Below are positions 21,438 to 35,009 of a stretch of 64,000 nucleotides of DNA, piece by piece. The position numbers were made by a program, and so were the translations under genes. The notes beneath the pieces are model-generated. The model was not told where the DNA came from and made no database searches. It saw only the letters and a program-made list of their open reading frames with translations. The stretch's first letter is position 1, and every line of letters starts with the position of its first letter. The DNA is from Tipula vernalis. Lineage: Eukaryota; Arthropoda; Insecta; Diptera; Tipulidae. The stretch spans positions 189,046,633-189,110,632 of the forward strand of contig OY282558.1 in the NCBI GenBank assembly GCA_958295665.1, written 5' to 3'.

Positions 21438-24400
21438 CTCGGAATTAGTTTGTGTTAAACTGTTTTAATTTTAAATTTGAAACTTTCAGTTACAACGCTT
21501 GGGGCGTTTCATTCATATGGGCGCTTTAAACGAATTTTTTTTTTGAGATACTTAAGACTGTAGTGACAAAAGTGTTGTGAAGTAATTTATTAATTTTTAA
21601 GTGAGACAAATTATTTGTTAATAAGGTATCTGCATGTCCTTCTGTGGGTTTGTTTGTCGATATCTTTGTCGGTACGTGTCGATCTGGCTGTCGTAATGTC
21701 TGTTGATCAGTCTATTGAATATATTTGTGTTTGTAATTCTAACTGTGGACTCACAAACCAATGGTCGTTTTTAGATATGTATATGGAAGAACAAATTAAT
21801 TTCTATATACAATACAATATGTACATAGGTAATTGGAGAAAATTTAGCAAAAAAAAAAAAAACGGTTTTTGGTTTTTTTATTTTTGTTATTTCAACTAAA
21901 TAGCTTCAAATAGTTAGTTGGTTCAGATTCCGAGATCCGTTGTAGGCGCTGCAATGTGGAAAACCCCTTTCTGCTAGTGCAATACTTAACTGTAAAATAC
22001 AATGTAAAAAGTTCGGTCAATTGGAGATTGGCAGTAATAGACCATGGTATTGATTTTGGTCGCAAAATGAGGATTGAGAATTTTGTATATGTACACGGCG
22101 TATAATATACATTTTGCTATTGTGTGCCGTCAAATATTTTTATTGTTTTAGTGTGTTTTCTCATGATAGTAAGTATTAAAAATAAGCTAAGCGGGTGAAA
22201 TCGGTGCAACTTTTTGTTGCTTCCGCTCGCCTTGAGTTATTTTTCCCTATCTTTTAACATGAGGAATTCATGTTTCTCTATCTATTGTTGTTGTAAACGA
22301 GGCATTCATTTTACTTCGTCAACAAAAATCCAAAACAATATACGCAATCAAAAAAATTGCTCGTGATCTTCAATATAAAAACCAAAAAGCAGCATAAATA
22401 AATGGTTTTTTATCTATACATTCTTCGTCGGCCACATTCATAATATTTTTAACTTTTTTTTTTTTTTTGTGTTATGTGAGAATAAACATTTGAAAAATAA
22501 AAAAAAACAATTCAGTGTTATCTCATGCGTACGAAAGAAATGTTGTACATATTTTTATTTCCAGTAATTTTCTGTAAAATTTAAAACTAATAAAATGGTA
22601 AATTGAATAATGATTTAAAGATAAACAAAAATTAGCTAAAAATGGAAAATAAGTCAGAAACATATTAAAAAACTATAATTTTATTAATAATTTTAAATGA
22701 TGAAAAGACACACGACGTACATCCTTCATCTCCTGCGTTTGAATTAACACTAAGTCAAAATAACTAATTTAGTTCTTATATTTTCCACATTATATTTTAT
22801 ATTCCTCTTTTTCGTATCATTTTATCTCTCTTATTTGCATCATGTGCTAAACAAAAAACAAAAAAAAATGGGCGCCCAATGCCCATTATATTTTTAGTTT
22901 TTTGTTTAACATCGAAATACCATTCCGTCCTCCAGTCCCACATCGGTTATTTTCCAATACAAAATTCTCAAATTATTTGTCGGGCATTTTGTATGCAGAT
23001 CAAAATTATTAGTATTATTTTTTACTCATAATGTTAATTTGTTTAACTCTTTGTTTTCTATATCTGCATGCAAATTTCACAGAAAATATAACAAAAATAA
23101 CTAAATAAATAAATAAAAATTCAATAGTTATCTATAGTTCAATTGTTAAATATAGCTTCATTGTTTGATCTGGCCATCATAAATTTCTTCAGTTTATAGA
23201 TAAAGGAACACGTCTTCATAAATCAATTCATGCTTCATTTCTTTAACAAAATAGAAATTATATATTTATAAAGTACGTATGTACATACACTTTATGATTG
23301 TCCTTAACCAAAGGGCAAAATCAATACCATTAATTAATTAAATAATGTTATATTTTATCGTTGCCTTCTTTCATATTATGGTATGGAAGGGTATATTGGG
23401 TAAAAAGAAAAAATCTGCTAATAGCTATGTCTCTTAACAATATGAGAAAACGAAAAATCATAACAAGACTGATATGTACATAGTTACGAGTATGTATTCA
23501 AAAAATAAATAATTTCATTATTTTTTGCCGTATGAGTGCTTCTTGAGATTCCCTCCAACTGTAACCCAATGTAAACAACTTCTTTTGTATTTTGAATACA
23601 TAGACATACTCGTTCATAAACAAATTATAAATAATAAAGCGTAATATTTAAATTAATACAAATAACACAGACAGAAATTGGGTTCAACGGGTCTAAGTAA
23701 ATCGTAATAAGAATAATTAACTTAATTGATTTGGTGAGTAATTTGAATATAATTAAATAATTCATTTCTCGACAAATTTATTTCAATGATTTATGCCAAA
23801 TAATAAGGATTTAATGTAAACGTATTTGGGAGGTACACACCTGTGTCACATGCAAACATAAGTATTTTCGTCAGTTTTAATTCGAAAGTATTACTCAGGC
23901 AGCTGTTTATGTATTACGGAACACCACCCTACCCGCGGTTGTTAACGGAATGTTTTCTTTCTTGTGACTAGCTTAAAATATTATAAAAATGCGGTTAAAA
24001 TACACACAGACACGATAGTAAATAACTAGTAGAAAACTACTTGCCAAATTTATTTTTAGTTTTACAAGTGTACCTCAGATGTCTATGTATGTATAGTGGT
24101 TATTTATAAAATACTATGTATACAACCCTAGTCACCATTATACCATAATAGCATCGTACAATCCATAGTATAAATACATATAGTACTACCATCATACAAA
24201 AAAAAATATTTAATCGGTGAAATTCCAGATGTCGCGTCGATCACATATAAAAAATAATATAAAACTTTTTGGTAATCGCCTAAATGTTTATAAGGTTAAT
24301 TGAACATACAACGGAAATTCGAATTGTTCACGTGTAGTTTTATCCTACTCTACTAACACTTAGTAACGAATTAACATATGTACATCGCCGACTATACTAC

Positions 24401-25283
24401 ATGTAGATCAGTGGTACCCATACTTTTACATATTTTTGTGTATTTTTGTTATACGTAAAAGTCCTACTCAAACATAATTTTTTTTTTTATTTTAAAATAC
24501 TGAGGGTCATTGCCTGAAATTGAACAAAACGGGAATACAAATCAATTTGTCATTTTTTAATTTCAACTCAAGTTTTTATTTTATTTAAAATTTTCACTAA
24601 TTATTTTTATTTTTATATTTTAATAAATAATTGAATATGTACATATAGTATGTAATTTCTATTGAGCAACAAATGTTTAGGAATGAGAAAAGATAATTTT
24701 TATTTTTGCGGTTCACACGGCCATTGACCTTTCGTATTTTGTTTTGGTATCATAAACATTATTGCTGTATTTTATTTGACAAATTACAACAACAATCCCA
24801 TATATCGAATTCCTACTTTTTGACGGTATTGAAAATCCAATTCCAAAATATAGTTTCGAGTTCAACAATAGAATCGTTCTATTTCATTTTTTTATTTCTA
24901 AAGGTTGTCAGGTTGTCATTTCAAAATAATTTGAACGTTAAAAAGTTTAAAATTATTAAAAAAAGTGAATTTATAAATGTTATTAACTTGTATAATTAGC
25001 AAACTATTTTTATATTAAAAATATCATCATACATATAAAATCTGTAAATCCGTAATCAAAATTGATGTGATGGATACAGTTGGTAACATATTAATTTATA
25101 TAAATGCTACCAACCTTTAGAAAATAAATCCAATTCCAAATAAGAATTCGTTTTGTCATTTCTTTTGACGAAAAATGAATTCCAATTCCAATTCCTTGGT
25201 CAAATAAAATACTGCATAAGTAAATACAATGAAATCCATTTCAAAATAACAAAAAAAGTTAAATATTAGTAGAATTTTAGTTT
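21438..25283. other. AT-rich region without recognisable gene
   Basis: No domain-bearing open frame. Frames at 21615-21899 and 24706-24999 are of low complexity. Several copies of CCAATTCCAA/CAATTCCA occur at 24790-25200. I see nothing else. Confidence 0.5.
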
Positions 25284-26035
25284 TCATTTTCCACTAAATT
25301 GAAAAATTTTATTTTGATGCCTTTTCGGTTGCTTGAGTTCATCATTTTTTTGCTTTAGGCTAAATCGTATAAATACAGCAATTATATATTTGATAATGCG
25401 GGCAGCGTGCGCATCACATAATCGATGTGGATGTTTTCCTTGAATAAACTTCGTAAAAAGTTTGTCAAGAACATTTTCTTCGTAACGCATATTTGAGATA
25501 TTTTTTTCGAATGTATTTAATATGTTTTCGACGAATTCTTCGAATTCGTCGGAGAGCACTGATAGATTTCCATATGCAGCAGATTTCGTATTTTCAGTTA
25601 CATAGGCCTTTATTTTTAAAAGAACGTCATTTTCTCGTTCTTTATTATTTTCATTAACCACAAAGTTTGAGCAATTCACAATTAAATTGTTTAGTGACTT
25701 TGTTACTGAAAAACCCTGTTAAATAAACTAGAGAGCATTTCCGCAATTTTTTGAATTGCAATGTTGCAATTATGATGATTTTCGCTGTTCTCGTCTAAAA
25801 ATAAATCTTTTGTTGTTCAATATCTCAACATCGGGTTCTTCAGTCGTTTCGGATTCGGGTTCACAGTTCTCCGCAACGTCGGCAGTTGAATCAGGTAGTT
25901 GCTCGTAGAAATTAATTAAGTTGTTGGAAAGAGAGTCTTCTTATCCAGAAAACATTGAAGGAATTGTCTCTTGAAAGCATATTTCTTTTAAAATTTTTAT
26001 AAACCTCGATGCTGATGGATTTTTTTCATAGGAAC
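25284..26035 (-). pseudogene. P-like transposase exon 4 (C-terminal part)
   Basis: Starts after an acceptor AG at 26036-26037 with NPSASRFIKILKEICFQ, a block found after the catalytic core in P/THAP9 proteins. After TAA 25941-25943 an acidic stretch follows, and the last 131 codons (25679-25284) form one open frame ending in ...RFSLKQKNDELKQP. Frame changes near 25790 and 25715. Confidence 0.7.
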
Positions 26036-26330
26036 CTAATTACGAACAAAATATTTAATTAATTATTTTATAATAATCAAAATAATTTTTTCTACAATCA
26101 TCATTTAGAAAGTATAGAAAGTATTATTGGTTTTTCTATATTTGTTTATGTGACTGTAGGATGTGTGTAATACGATTAAAAAATATTTTGCCATGCTCGA
26201 ATATTGACTTTTCCAATTTCCTTTCTCGCACGGCAAAACATCATTCTATATTTCATATACATACACCTAAATTATTGTTCTACTATTTTCTTCAACATAT
26301 CTTCCTAATTACATATACCGTTACTTTTAC

Positions 26331-26711
26331 CAGCTCTAACTGCGGAGAAAAGATTTTCTAAGGGATCTTGATTTATATGTGAAGTTATTATATATTCTTG
26401 TACATCTTGTAAATCACACCATAACAGTTTTATACCATTAATAGTTTGAACAAGACCATCAAAACAAAAGGGACGTCCCATAAATCCTTGGTGTCTCCAT
26501 CCTTCTATCCAAGATACAGCAGACTCTAAATTTTGAAATACTATACTGGCTTCGGTTGTGTCAGCGTACGCACATTGGTTCGGATTTTTTTAATATTTAT
26601 ATTTGGAATTCAAGCTGTCAAATAAATTGTTCAGTTTACAAATAAATTCTGCTGTATCAAGCGCTATTTGTTGCAAGCTAATTTTGGTGGTTCCTGTTTC
26701 TTTTCCCTCAT
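26331..26711 (-). pseudogene. P-like transposase exon 3
   Basis: Reads LDTAEFICKLNNLFDSLNSK, then after a TAA at 26590-26592 continues as ESAVSWIEGWRHQGFMGRP, GLVQTINGIKLLW and HINQDPLENLFSAVRAG. These are the order and type of motifs of the P transposase domain that carries the last catalytic acidic residue. Donor GTAAAA at 26330. Confidence 0.75.
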
Positions 26712-27770
26712 CTCTTTATAAAAAAAAAAAAATTTAAAACAAAATATTCACTTATGTTTTAACCCTTTTTTGGCACACTGCGATCATATGCATCCCACGC
26801 TTATGTCATAAATTTTAAATAGCTAATAATTTAAATAAGCTTTTAATTTTTTTAACAAACTTAGTTTAATTTTTTGACTATGTTATGTAACCTTTACTAC
26901 ATTAAAAAGTACACTTTCAAGAAGCTCCAAAAAAAATTTTAAGTTAAAATATTTAATAGTTTATATATTATAACGGTTTTTGACCGTGGGGTGTATATGA
27001 TCCCTATGTGCTGAGTACGTCATTCGACAGAAGTGTGCCGAATAAGGCTTAAATGTTTGTGTTTCGAAATATTAACTGGCGAAAACTAAATAAGAAACTA
27101 TAAAATAAATAAATATTTACAAATATTTATTTGTTTATTTTTTATTAGGTCTGTTATATTTCTCTGTTATATATAGACAACACAACATCTCCCTATTGTA
27201 AGCGTATCAGAAAACTGTAATTTTATTAAAATATTAATATTCCACTTTTGTGAAAAATTTATAATCAAAGAGATTGATTGCTTTTTCAATGCAAATACTG
27301 TTATTAATTTTTTTTTCTGAATCATAAATATTAATAGTTTTGGCTTTTATAAACTATTTAATTAACATACATAATTAATTAAAAATATTAAACATATAAA
27401 ATGAACATTTGAAAACCCAAAAATATTTCAACTTGAAACTACAGAACATTGTCAATTTTAATGAAATTACCGTTATTTTTTTAATTATGTTGTTCCTTTT
27501 TATGAATCCACCTTAATTATGTTTTAAGTTTTTCTTAGGATTAGTTGGAAAGCATGAATAATAATGCAACTCAACAATATTATTTCGAATCCTATTATTT
27601 GAATAATACAAATGATGATATCGATGATGAATTTTTTAAAAACTTTGATCTCATGGAGGCAAGGTACAAACATTTTTAAAAATATTTTTAAAGGCATTTT
27701 CGTTCATTTTAGAGATCAAACAAAAATTTTATGGAACGGCATGCAAGGAAAAATATTAAGGATCACTCTA

Positions 27771-28158
<388 letters not shown>

Positions 28159-28200
28159 AGTGGCACAACCAATAATTATTTATCAATAACTATACTTTAC

Positions 28201-28962
28201 CAGCAAAACAATTAAGAGAAAATGCAGCATAAATAGCAGATGCAACATTAGCGCTAAAAACTTGTGTAGCTAATTTAACTTTAAGTTTTTCAAAAATATA
28301 GGGGTATATGTGCTTACGAGTAAGGGCATGTAAAACTCTCACTGTTTCATGCTCCATTGAATACAGCTTTTGTAGTATCTGCCACGATATTGTCTTTTCG
28401 CAGTCGTTGGTTAATATGTTAGCAGAATATAAACAATTCCGAACACTTTTAAAGAGGTGAGGAATGTCGTAAAAACAAAATATTTTTCGTGAACCAAACA
28501 TTGCCCATGGCTCCTGCTTGGTTACCCCTAAACTTGAAAATGCTTTCCTGTTTGTACTACCTTGATCACATGTGATGCCAACTATTTGCAAACCGGTTTT
28601 GTGAGTTTTGTTGACAACTTTTTCTAGTAATAATTTTATTTGGTCGCCTTTTGGTGAACCCATGTAATAACCGACTACTTGTTTCCAATTTCGGTTGAGT
28701 CCACGTAGCATAAATACAAATGCTTTGTCGGAAATTAAATTGCCCCTTCCAAGTTCACCAAGGTCCTGGTATCCATGGATTAGGTCATCTGCTGAATTAT
28801 ATTCCAATTCTTTTTTTATTGCCATTTCATCCATCAACAGAATGCAACGTTTGTCTATTTCACTCATGCCGTCACACTTATGTTTTAAAAGACTAATTAG
28901 GTTCTTGGATACTCCACTTTCAAATCTTGTTAGCGAATGCCAACGCAAAATAGTCGATATTC
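28201..28962 (-). pseudogene. P-like transposase exon 2 (catalytic core)
   Basis: The whole exon is open. It begins with GISTILRWHSLTRFESG, then LLMDEMAIKKELEYNSADD, VFMLRGLNRNWKQVVGYYMG, GITCDQGSTNRKAFSSLGV and FYDIPHLFKSVRNCLYSANI. LMDEM and CDQGS hold the acidic residues expected of the RNase-H-like fold of P-family transposases. This is the best-preserved part of the gene. Confidence 0.85.
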
Positions 28963-29779
28963 CTAAGTAAAAAAAAAATATATGACTGAGTATTAAGTAT
29001 ACTCTAATTTGGTTTTCATTTTAATATAACGTATGATTACTGTAGTAGGTTGCGAAACGGAAGATTGTTCATAAGTAGTTAGGAAATGAAGAATATATAC
29101 AGTGATACATGTACAAGTTTTGCCTTTAAGGCAATAAAAATAATTGCATCAAGTAGACCATTTTAATTTCCTTTAAGTGGCGAACAGCGAAAAATTTATA
29201 AATAAACTTAAAAATTAAGCATTAACAAAACTTAAAAATGCGGTAGATAGCATTTGTGTATTCTGAAAGAAAGTATTTGTGTATTCTGAAGAAATTTAAC
29301 GAAGCTTCATTAAATTAGATCTTTCATTTAAAAAAAAATTAAGAATGCGCGATTTTGCCTAGAAACTTAAGAAATAAATGGCTTTTTATTTTTATTTATT
29401 CATTTTAATTTTATTTTTCTAGGCTTAACGGAGATATTAATTTATTTTTTAATTTGGAAAAATTTGTCTAGTGTATTTTTTCCTAAAAGGTAAAAAATAT
29501 CAACATTTTGTGATTGCAAATTATGTAGCCCCATTTTGCTTTACACATAAACAATAATAATTTGTAATTCAATAGTAATTTAAATAGTTTAAAATATTCA
29601 AGTTTATTTTAATAGAATTAAAGAAAGTTTGGTTTGAAAAAAAATATCGAAAAATAATGGTTCCACTAAAATTCTTAAGTTTATAATTTTTTGCTGGTTG
29701 GAATGTCAAAAAAATTAAGCAAAATTAGGGTCGTTTAAATTCTTTAATTTATAATTTTTCACTGGTTGAGCATTTAAAG

Positions 29780-30075
29780 GCCGCATACTTGAAAACTACC
29801 GACAGTAACTTTTATGGTAATTCCGCAACAGAAGAACTTGACGGACCTAAAATTTTCTCATCTTTTTGGCTAGTTCCCCCCCCCCCCTCCAAACTTAAAA
29901 AAACTATGTTTTTTCTCGTATGAAAATAAAAATTGTGTTTTTTTAAGTTGGTATGGAGGTGAAAAAAATTACCAAAAAGATGAGAAAATTATATGTCCGT
30001 CAAGTCGTGTCGTTTTTGTTTAGTTCCTTTGTTTTGAAATTGCCAAGTTACCGTTGGTAGTTTTCAAGTATGCGG
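29780..30075. mobile_element. Foldback MITE in P-like intron 1
   Basis: Left end CCGCATACTTGAAAACTACC and right end GGTAGTTTTCAAGTATGCGG are perfect inverse copies; pairing goes on inward (GACGGACC...TTTTCTCATCTTTTTGG against CCAAAAAGATGAGAAAA...GTCCGTC), so most of the 296 bp is foldback. A run of 13 C lies at about 29877. Flanks TTTAAAGG and CATTAAGG are partly alike, perhaps a decayed 8-bp duplication. Confidence 0.8.
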
Positions 30076-30605
30076 CATTAAGGCAAAAATTGAACATTGT
30101 TCAATTTTGTATACAGCAAATTTTTTTGTCTTTCACGCTGAATTACGTGACCTTAAAAATGTAACAGCTATTTCAACAAATCAGCATGGAAACACGTTGC
30201 AAGTATCACTGCCTTATTTCACAACTGGTGACGAAATATTCACCAGTTTGTGTCTACTTGATTTACAAAAAAAAAAATAAAAAAAAATGAAATTAATTTG
30301 GAATTTTACGATTTAAAGACTTTTTTTGCCAAAATTCAATAATTTATTGTTTTTTTTTCCCAAAAATTAAAAAAAGTCTTTGTAACGAAACGTTATGAAA
30401 TCTCATTTTGTGTAACTTGTGTGATTTTCGAAATGAGCGAAGCGAGCAATATCCCACTCTTTACACAAAATGAAGTATTTCCTAATTGGTTGCACAGCTA
30501 TTTAAATAAAAATAACAATTAATTTTAAATTAATAAAATAAAATACTTCAGTGAAATATTACAAATCATATTTTTAAAATTTGGTGTACAAATCCTTATT
30601 CTTAC

Positions 30606-31433
30606 CTGGTAAATAAAAATTTTTCTTCAGCAAATGTTTTAAAAAGCAGGTGATTTAAAATAAAATCCTAGAAATAACTTTTGCTCTGCTTGTGTCCATG
30701 TCGATTTTTTTTTGTGGAATATTTGTGAAAACACAAACGTTTTCACTTCTGGCCGATCTTTAAGTAAGTTGCTAATAAAATATTTTACCACAATATCTAT
30801 GGATGCGAGCTTCTTTTTAGATGGAGTGTTTAAAAGGAACCTCGGAATTTTTTTCGGTTGCTCGTTTTCTTGATTAGTTTCGGTCCTCTTTCGGTGATGT
30901 GGACTGAGGAACTGAGAGGGCGATATAGGACACGCTAAAGAAACTTGTGGAATATCATAATTCCTTAGATACGTTTTTGGGGGCCCTGCTTCATATTTTA
31001 ATTTGAGTGGTGGCGAGGCAGGCGGTACTGGCTCAACCTCAGAATACTCTGTGGTAAAAGTAATGGTTGGGGCCAAAGTTTTTTTTGAAATAGGAGCTTT
31101 GGTAGTTGTATACAATTTTAGATTTATTAATTTTTGACAAGCAACGTCGATGTAACTGTCTTTACATTTACAAACAAAACTATTAAATGTTTTTGGAAGT
31201 GCCGTTCTTTTCAAAACTTTCCTGGATCCACTTATTCTAAACTCACTGACACAGAAGTGTTCTTCACAAAATGTAATATATTTTGAATCCTGTTGGATTT
31301 TATCCCACACCTTGTCCCACACGCAACCATGTTTCAACCAGACTTTACGGCGATTGTCCTGTGGCACAATAAAAAATGTTCTTGTGGCATTGGTGTCGTT
31401 TTTGTTTAAACAATTTTTGTAAGTACACACCAT
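30606..31433 (-). pseudogene. P-like transposase exon 1 with THAP zinc finger
   Basis: The frame is open further upstream (to 31490), but the family start is the ATG at 31433, from which the C2CH THAP finger follows at once: MVCTYKNC, ...TFFIVPQDNRRKVWLKHGC, FCEEHFCVSEF and RTALPKTF. THAP domains bind specific DNA, here presumably the element ends. The exon ends with KKNFYLPG at 30606 after a single-base loss at about 30652. Confidence 0.85.
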
Positions 31434-31490
31434 TTTAGTATTATAATTTAAAAATGTAAATAAAATTAAAACATACGAAACTAGTTTCAA

Positions 31491-32269
31491 AATACCGTTT
31501 TGGTTTGTTTTACAAGAACGTTAATTTAGTAAGAATATTAAAACAATACAAGAAATTTTTGATTTTGGTTTTGGTTTTACTTTTTATACCAAACAAGAGC
31601 TAAGTGGGTCAAAACCTGCACAAGTTTGTCTACAAACCGTCTATAAAAACTAATGTTCACACCTAATGGTTTTCTCATTCAATCATAAAGGAAATAAATG
31701 CTTTGGTCCCTTGTACTCTCTAAAAATGAACAAACACGAAAAATTTAACATCAGCTGTTTACAAATATTAACAAATATTATTGTGTAGTGTTGATATTCA
31801 TGGTTTTATTAGGATTTATCATACAAATAGAAATTAAAAAAAGAAAAAAAATTATGTTTTGTATATCGTTTTTATGGGGAATTTTGATATTCTACATATT
31901 TAATCAAATAGAAGATAGAATTTTCATCAACATTAAAATTTACCATCAGTGCATAAATAAAAATTGCGAAAACATTAAAATGATTTTTATAAATAATATT
32001 GTTTTAGTGTTGGTTGAACCGAAACGAAATAAACAAATAACTATGTACATATATGCATATATTTTACACACTTAACTATTCAATAAACGGTTAGAAAAAT
32101 ATGATGACATTTGGGCGTATTAACTCGAACATATATTTGGGCGATTTATATACAAAAATATTTTTAAAAATCGAAAACGATATCAGTATCTCCATCTAAC
32201 ACTTCACCGATGAAGTTTGCATGGAAGTACTATATGTATTTATACTATGTACAATCAACAATGATACTA
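31491..32269. other. AT-rich spacer
   Basis: An open frame at 31788-32075 is of low complexity (Ile, Lys, Asn rich) and not convincing. Nothing else seen. Confidence 0.4.
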
Positions 32270-32790
32270 TAAACAATCATTTCATCATACCATTATTATA
32301 TTATACTGTATATCTTTACATCAATCCACCAAACCTATATAACTTCATATGATCGTAACATCGTATCATCGTATCATGATACCACCATATAATCATGTCG
32401 TCATACTGTCAGGTAATGATATCATCATATCATTCAACGTTCATACGATTTTACCGTCCTAACATCGAACTATCACACCATCATCCTAGGGTAAATACTG
32501 TCATACCATCAAACGCACTATCATATATAAAATTATACCATCACATCATCAATACCAAACCACCATACCATTATATCATCATAATGTCACACAATCAAAC
32601 CATCATATATACACATGATACCAACGTACCGTAATACCATCATATCATTATACCATCATACCATCTAACCACCATACCATCATATCATCATACCGTTGTA
32701 CCATCATACCACACTAGCATCATACGATCATACCATCATATCATCATACCATCAAACCATTAAACCATTGTATCATCATCAGCATACACG
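32270..32790. repeat. Degenerate ATCATACC-type tandem array
   Basis: Over 500 bp made mostly of variants of ATCATACC and ATCATATC in uneven phase. It ends directly at the inverted-repeat cluster at 32799. Confidence 0.85.
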
Positions 32791-32798
32791 TTTTACAC

Positions 32799-32884
32799 TT
32801 CAAATTGAACCTTTTTCTTTGCAAATTGAACCTTTCGCATTTCAAACTGAACCTTTCGCAAATTATATGAGTGGTCAATTAAGA
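32799..32884 (+). repeat. Inverted-repeat cluster, left (three CAAATTGAACCTTT units)
   Basis: Three copies of a 21-23 bp unit CAAATTGAACCTTT(C)GC, followed by AAATTATATGAGTGG. The whole matches 34592-34653 in inverse orientation. Confidence 0.75.
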
Positions 32885-33146
32885 TGGAGCTTAGCTATTC
32901 CTTAACTGATTATTATGAAGTATGCCCTATGCATCGTAAATAAATTTCTAAAATGACTTTTAGATGAAGTTCTGGAATATAACTTAGCTATTTTTAACCG
33001 ATTATTTATGATGAATTTTGACGTTTCCAACGAACACAACGGAATTTGAGCCAACAGTTATTTTTAGACGAGGTTTATTCATTTATTTATTTATATCATC
33101 AACGGGATAAAAAATCCTTTTTTGATTACAATTTTATTTTACAATT

Positions 33147-34450
33147 TTATAATTTAGTTTTTATTAATTTTTTAAAAGAAGATTTAGAAATATTAAAATC
33201 AAACACATCAAAACTACAATTAAATTGTCGACAAATCGCCGGAACCGGAGCATTATGTGCGTAATTAGATTTAAATGTCGGCAAATATATAAAATTCCTA
33301 ATCCGAGTAGGTTTACAGGGCACATGAATATCAATCTTTGCAAGTAGTTTAGGGAAGTCAATCGAACTGTTAAGCAGATCAGCGATAAATGTTGAAGCAG
33401 CACATCTACGTCTTACAAGCAATGAATCCAAATCAGCAATTCTACAGCGGTCACCGTAGGATGGCAAATTCTTTTTATTCAGCCACATTGGAAGGTTCGG
33501 ATCAAATGGCCAATTCAATTTATGAAGAGAGTAAATAATAAATTGCTTCTGAATTCGTTTAAATCTATCGATATAAATATTGTAAGCAGGATCCCAAATA
33601 ATCGACGCGTATTCCAAATTAGACTAAAGTATTAATTGATTGTGGATTACGAAAATCTTTTGTGATACGACGAATAAAGCCAAGTAGAGAATTATACTTT
33701 GCTACTATTAAATTAATATGGTCTCGAAAATTCAATTGATGGTCCAGGACAACACCCTAATCTTTAAATGTCATAACTCGTTCTAGCTGGTGATTAACAA
33801 TAAGATAGAGAGAGAAGAGCACTCTGCACTTCATTACATTGTTGCGGGCTATATACACTTCTTGATATTTTCAAGTCATCTGCATATAATTCACAGTCGC
33901 AGTACTGAAACAAAGAAGCAATTTCATTGATGAAGAAATTAAATAATATAGGTCTTAGGTGGGAGCCCTGAGGCACTCCAGAATGAACTTCAATCATCTT
34001 AGATGTAAACTCGTTAATTTGAACTACCTGCTACCAATCACGCAGATACGATCCAATCCAATCCAAAAACAATTTACTCACTCCAAATCTGTCCAGTTTG
34101 GCAAGAAGTAACTCAAACTGAGGTGAGTCAAATGCTTTCGCAAAATCAGTGAAAACGACATCAAGCTGACATTTAGAGTCAAAGGCACTGGATACTTTAG
34201 ATGTTAAACTTAAAAGATTTGTAGTGGTAGAACGATGCCTGACGAATCCATGTTGCTGAAGTGATAATAAAGGTTTAACATTAAAATACAAATAATCAGA
34301 AATAATAAGCTCAAATAATTTTGGAATTGATGATAATATAGAAATGCCACGATAATTTTTAATGTTGCTCCGTTTTCCGGATTTTATAAATGGGAATTAT
34401 AATTGACTTTTTCCATACCAACGGAAATACACCACTCTTCAGAGACGAAT
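33147..34450 (-). pseudogene. Jockey/CR1-like non-LTR reverse transcriptase fragment
   Basis: From high to low: VFPLVWKKSIIIPIYK (about 34430), QHGFVRHRSTTTNLLSLTSK and VVFTDFAKAFDSPQFELLLA (34291-34031), HSGVPQGSHLRPILFNFFIN and ELYADDLKISRS with the catalytic YADD (33997-33794), then the C-terminal thumb/connection part ASIIWDPAYNIYIDRFKRIQ (33617-33147). Frames change between the pieces. The endonuclease part is missing. The pattern GVPQGSHL...YADDLK is that of Jockey/CR1-type elements. Confidence 0.8.
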
Positions 34451-34591
34451 TACCGGTCGCTAAAGAAATAGCCAAGTTTCCTCTTACTTGGCCATATTCC
34501 AAAACTTCATCCAAAAACCATTTTAGAATGCCATTTCCATCGTAGATGTCAAATTTTACTAAAATTCGTTAAGAAATAGATAAATTCCATC

Positions 34592-34653
34592 CTAATTGGG
34601 CATTCATATAATTTGCTAAAGGTTCAATTTGAAATGTAAAAGGTTCAATTTGG
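34592..34653 (+). repeat. Inverted-repeat cluster, right
   Basis: Reverse complement of the end of 32799-32884: CCTTTAGCAAATTATATGAA preceded by two CAAATTGAACCTTT-type units. With the left cluster it brackets the RT fragment at 33147-34450. Confidence 0.7.
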
Positions 34654-34831
34654 GGTTTGAGGTTTGACTTATGTATTAACAGTGAAGAGTTGTCTTAAAC
34701 AATATTTGGGTAAAGTTTGGTTCAAATCGGTCAAGGCGTGTAGATTTTTTAAATATCACACACTTATGCTGTTATTTATACAAACACTCACTTTTATATA
34801 TATAGATTGCCCAACTGCTCACTAAACACTA

Positions 34832-34922
34832 ATCCAACCCCAACTCAACTCCAACTCAACCCGAAAATTGACCCCTAACTTAACCTTCAACTCAACCCCA
34901 AACTCAATGCCCAACTCAACAT
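34832..34922. repeat. Short CAACTCAACCC-type minisatellite
   Basis: Eight to nine imperfect units of CAACTCAACCCC/AACTCAACTC in a row, strongly C-rich on the plus strand and T-poor, unlike the flanks. Confidence 0.75.
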
Positions 34923-35009
34923 GCAAACCAGCATATATGGTAAATATTTCTACACGTAACCAGGTGTTTTGGGTTAATTAATATGGCAGGTACCCGATCC
35001 TCTTGACAT

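Noticed and set aside
31788..32075. 95-codon open frame with hydrophobic start
   Set aside because: Low-complexity Ile/Lys/Asn-rich translation of AT-rich DNA, no domain, no partner.
32270..32790. Short repeats that might suggest a CRISPR array
   Set aside because: Units of 8 bp in uneven phase without unique spacers, in insect DNA; a plain microsatellite-type array.
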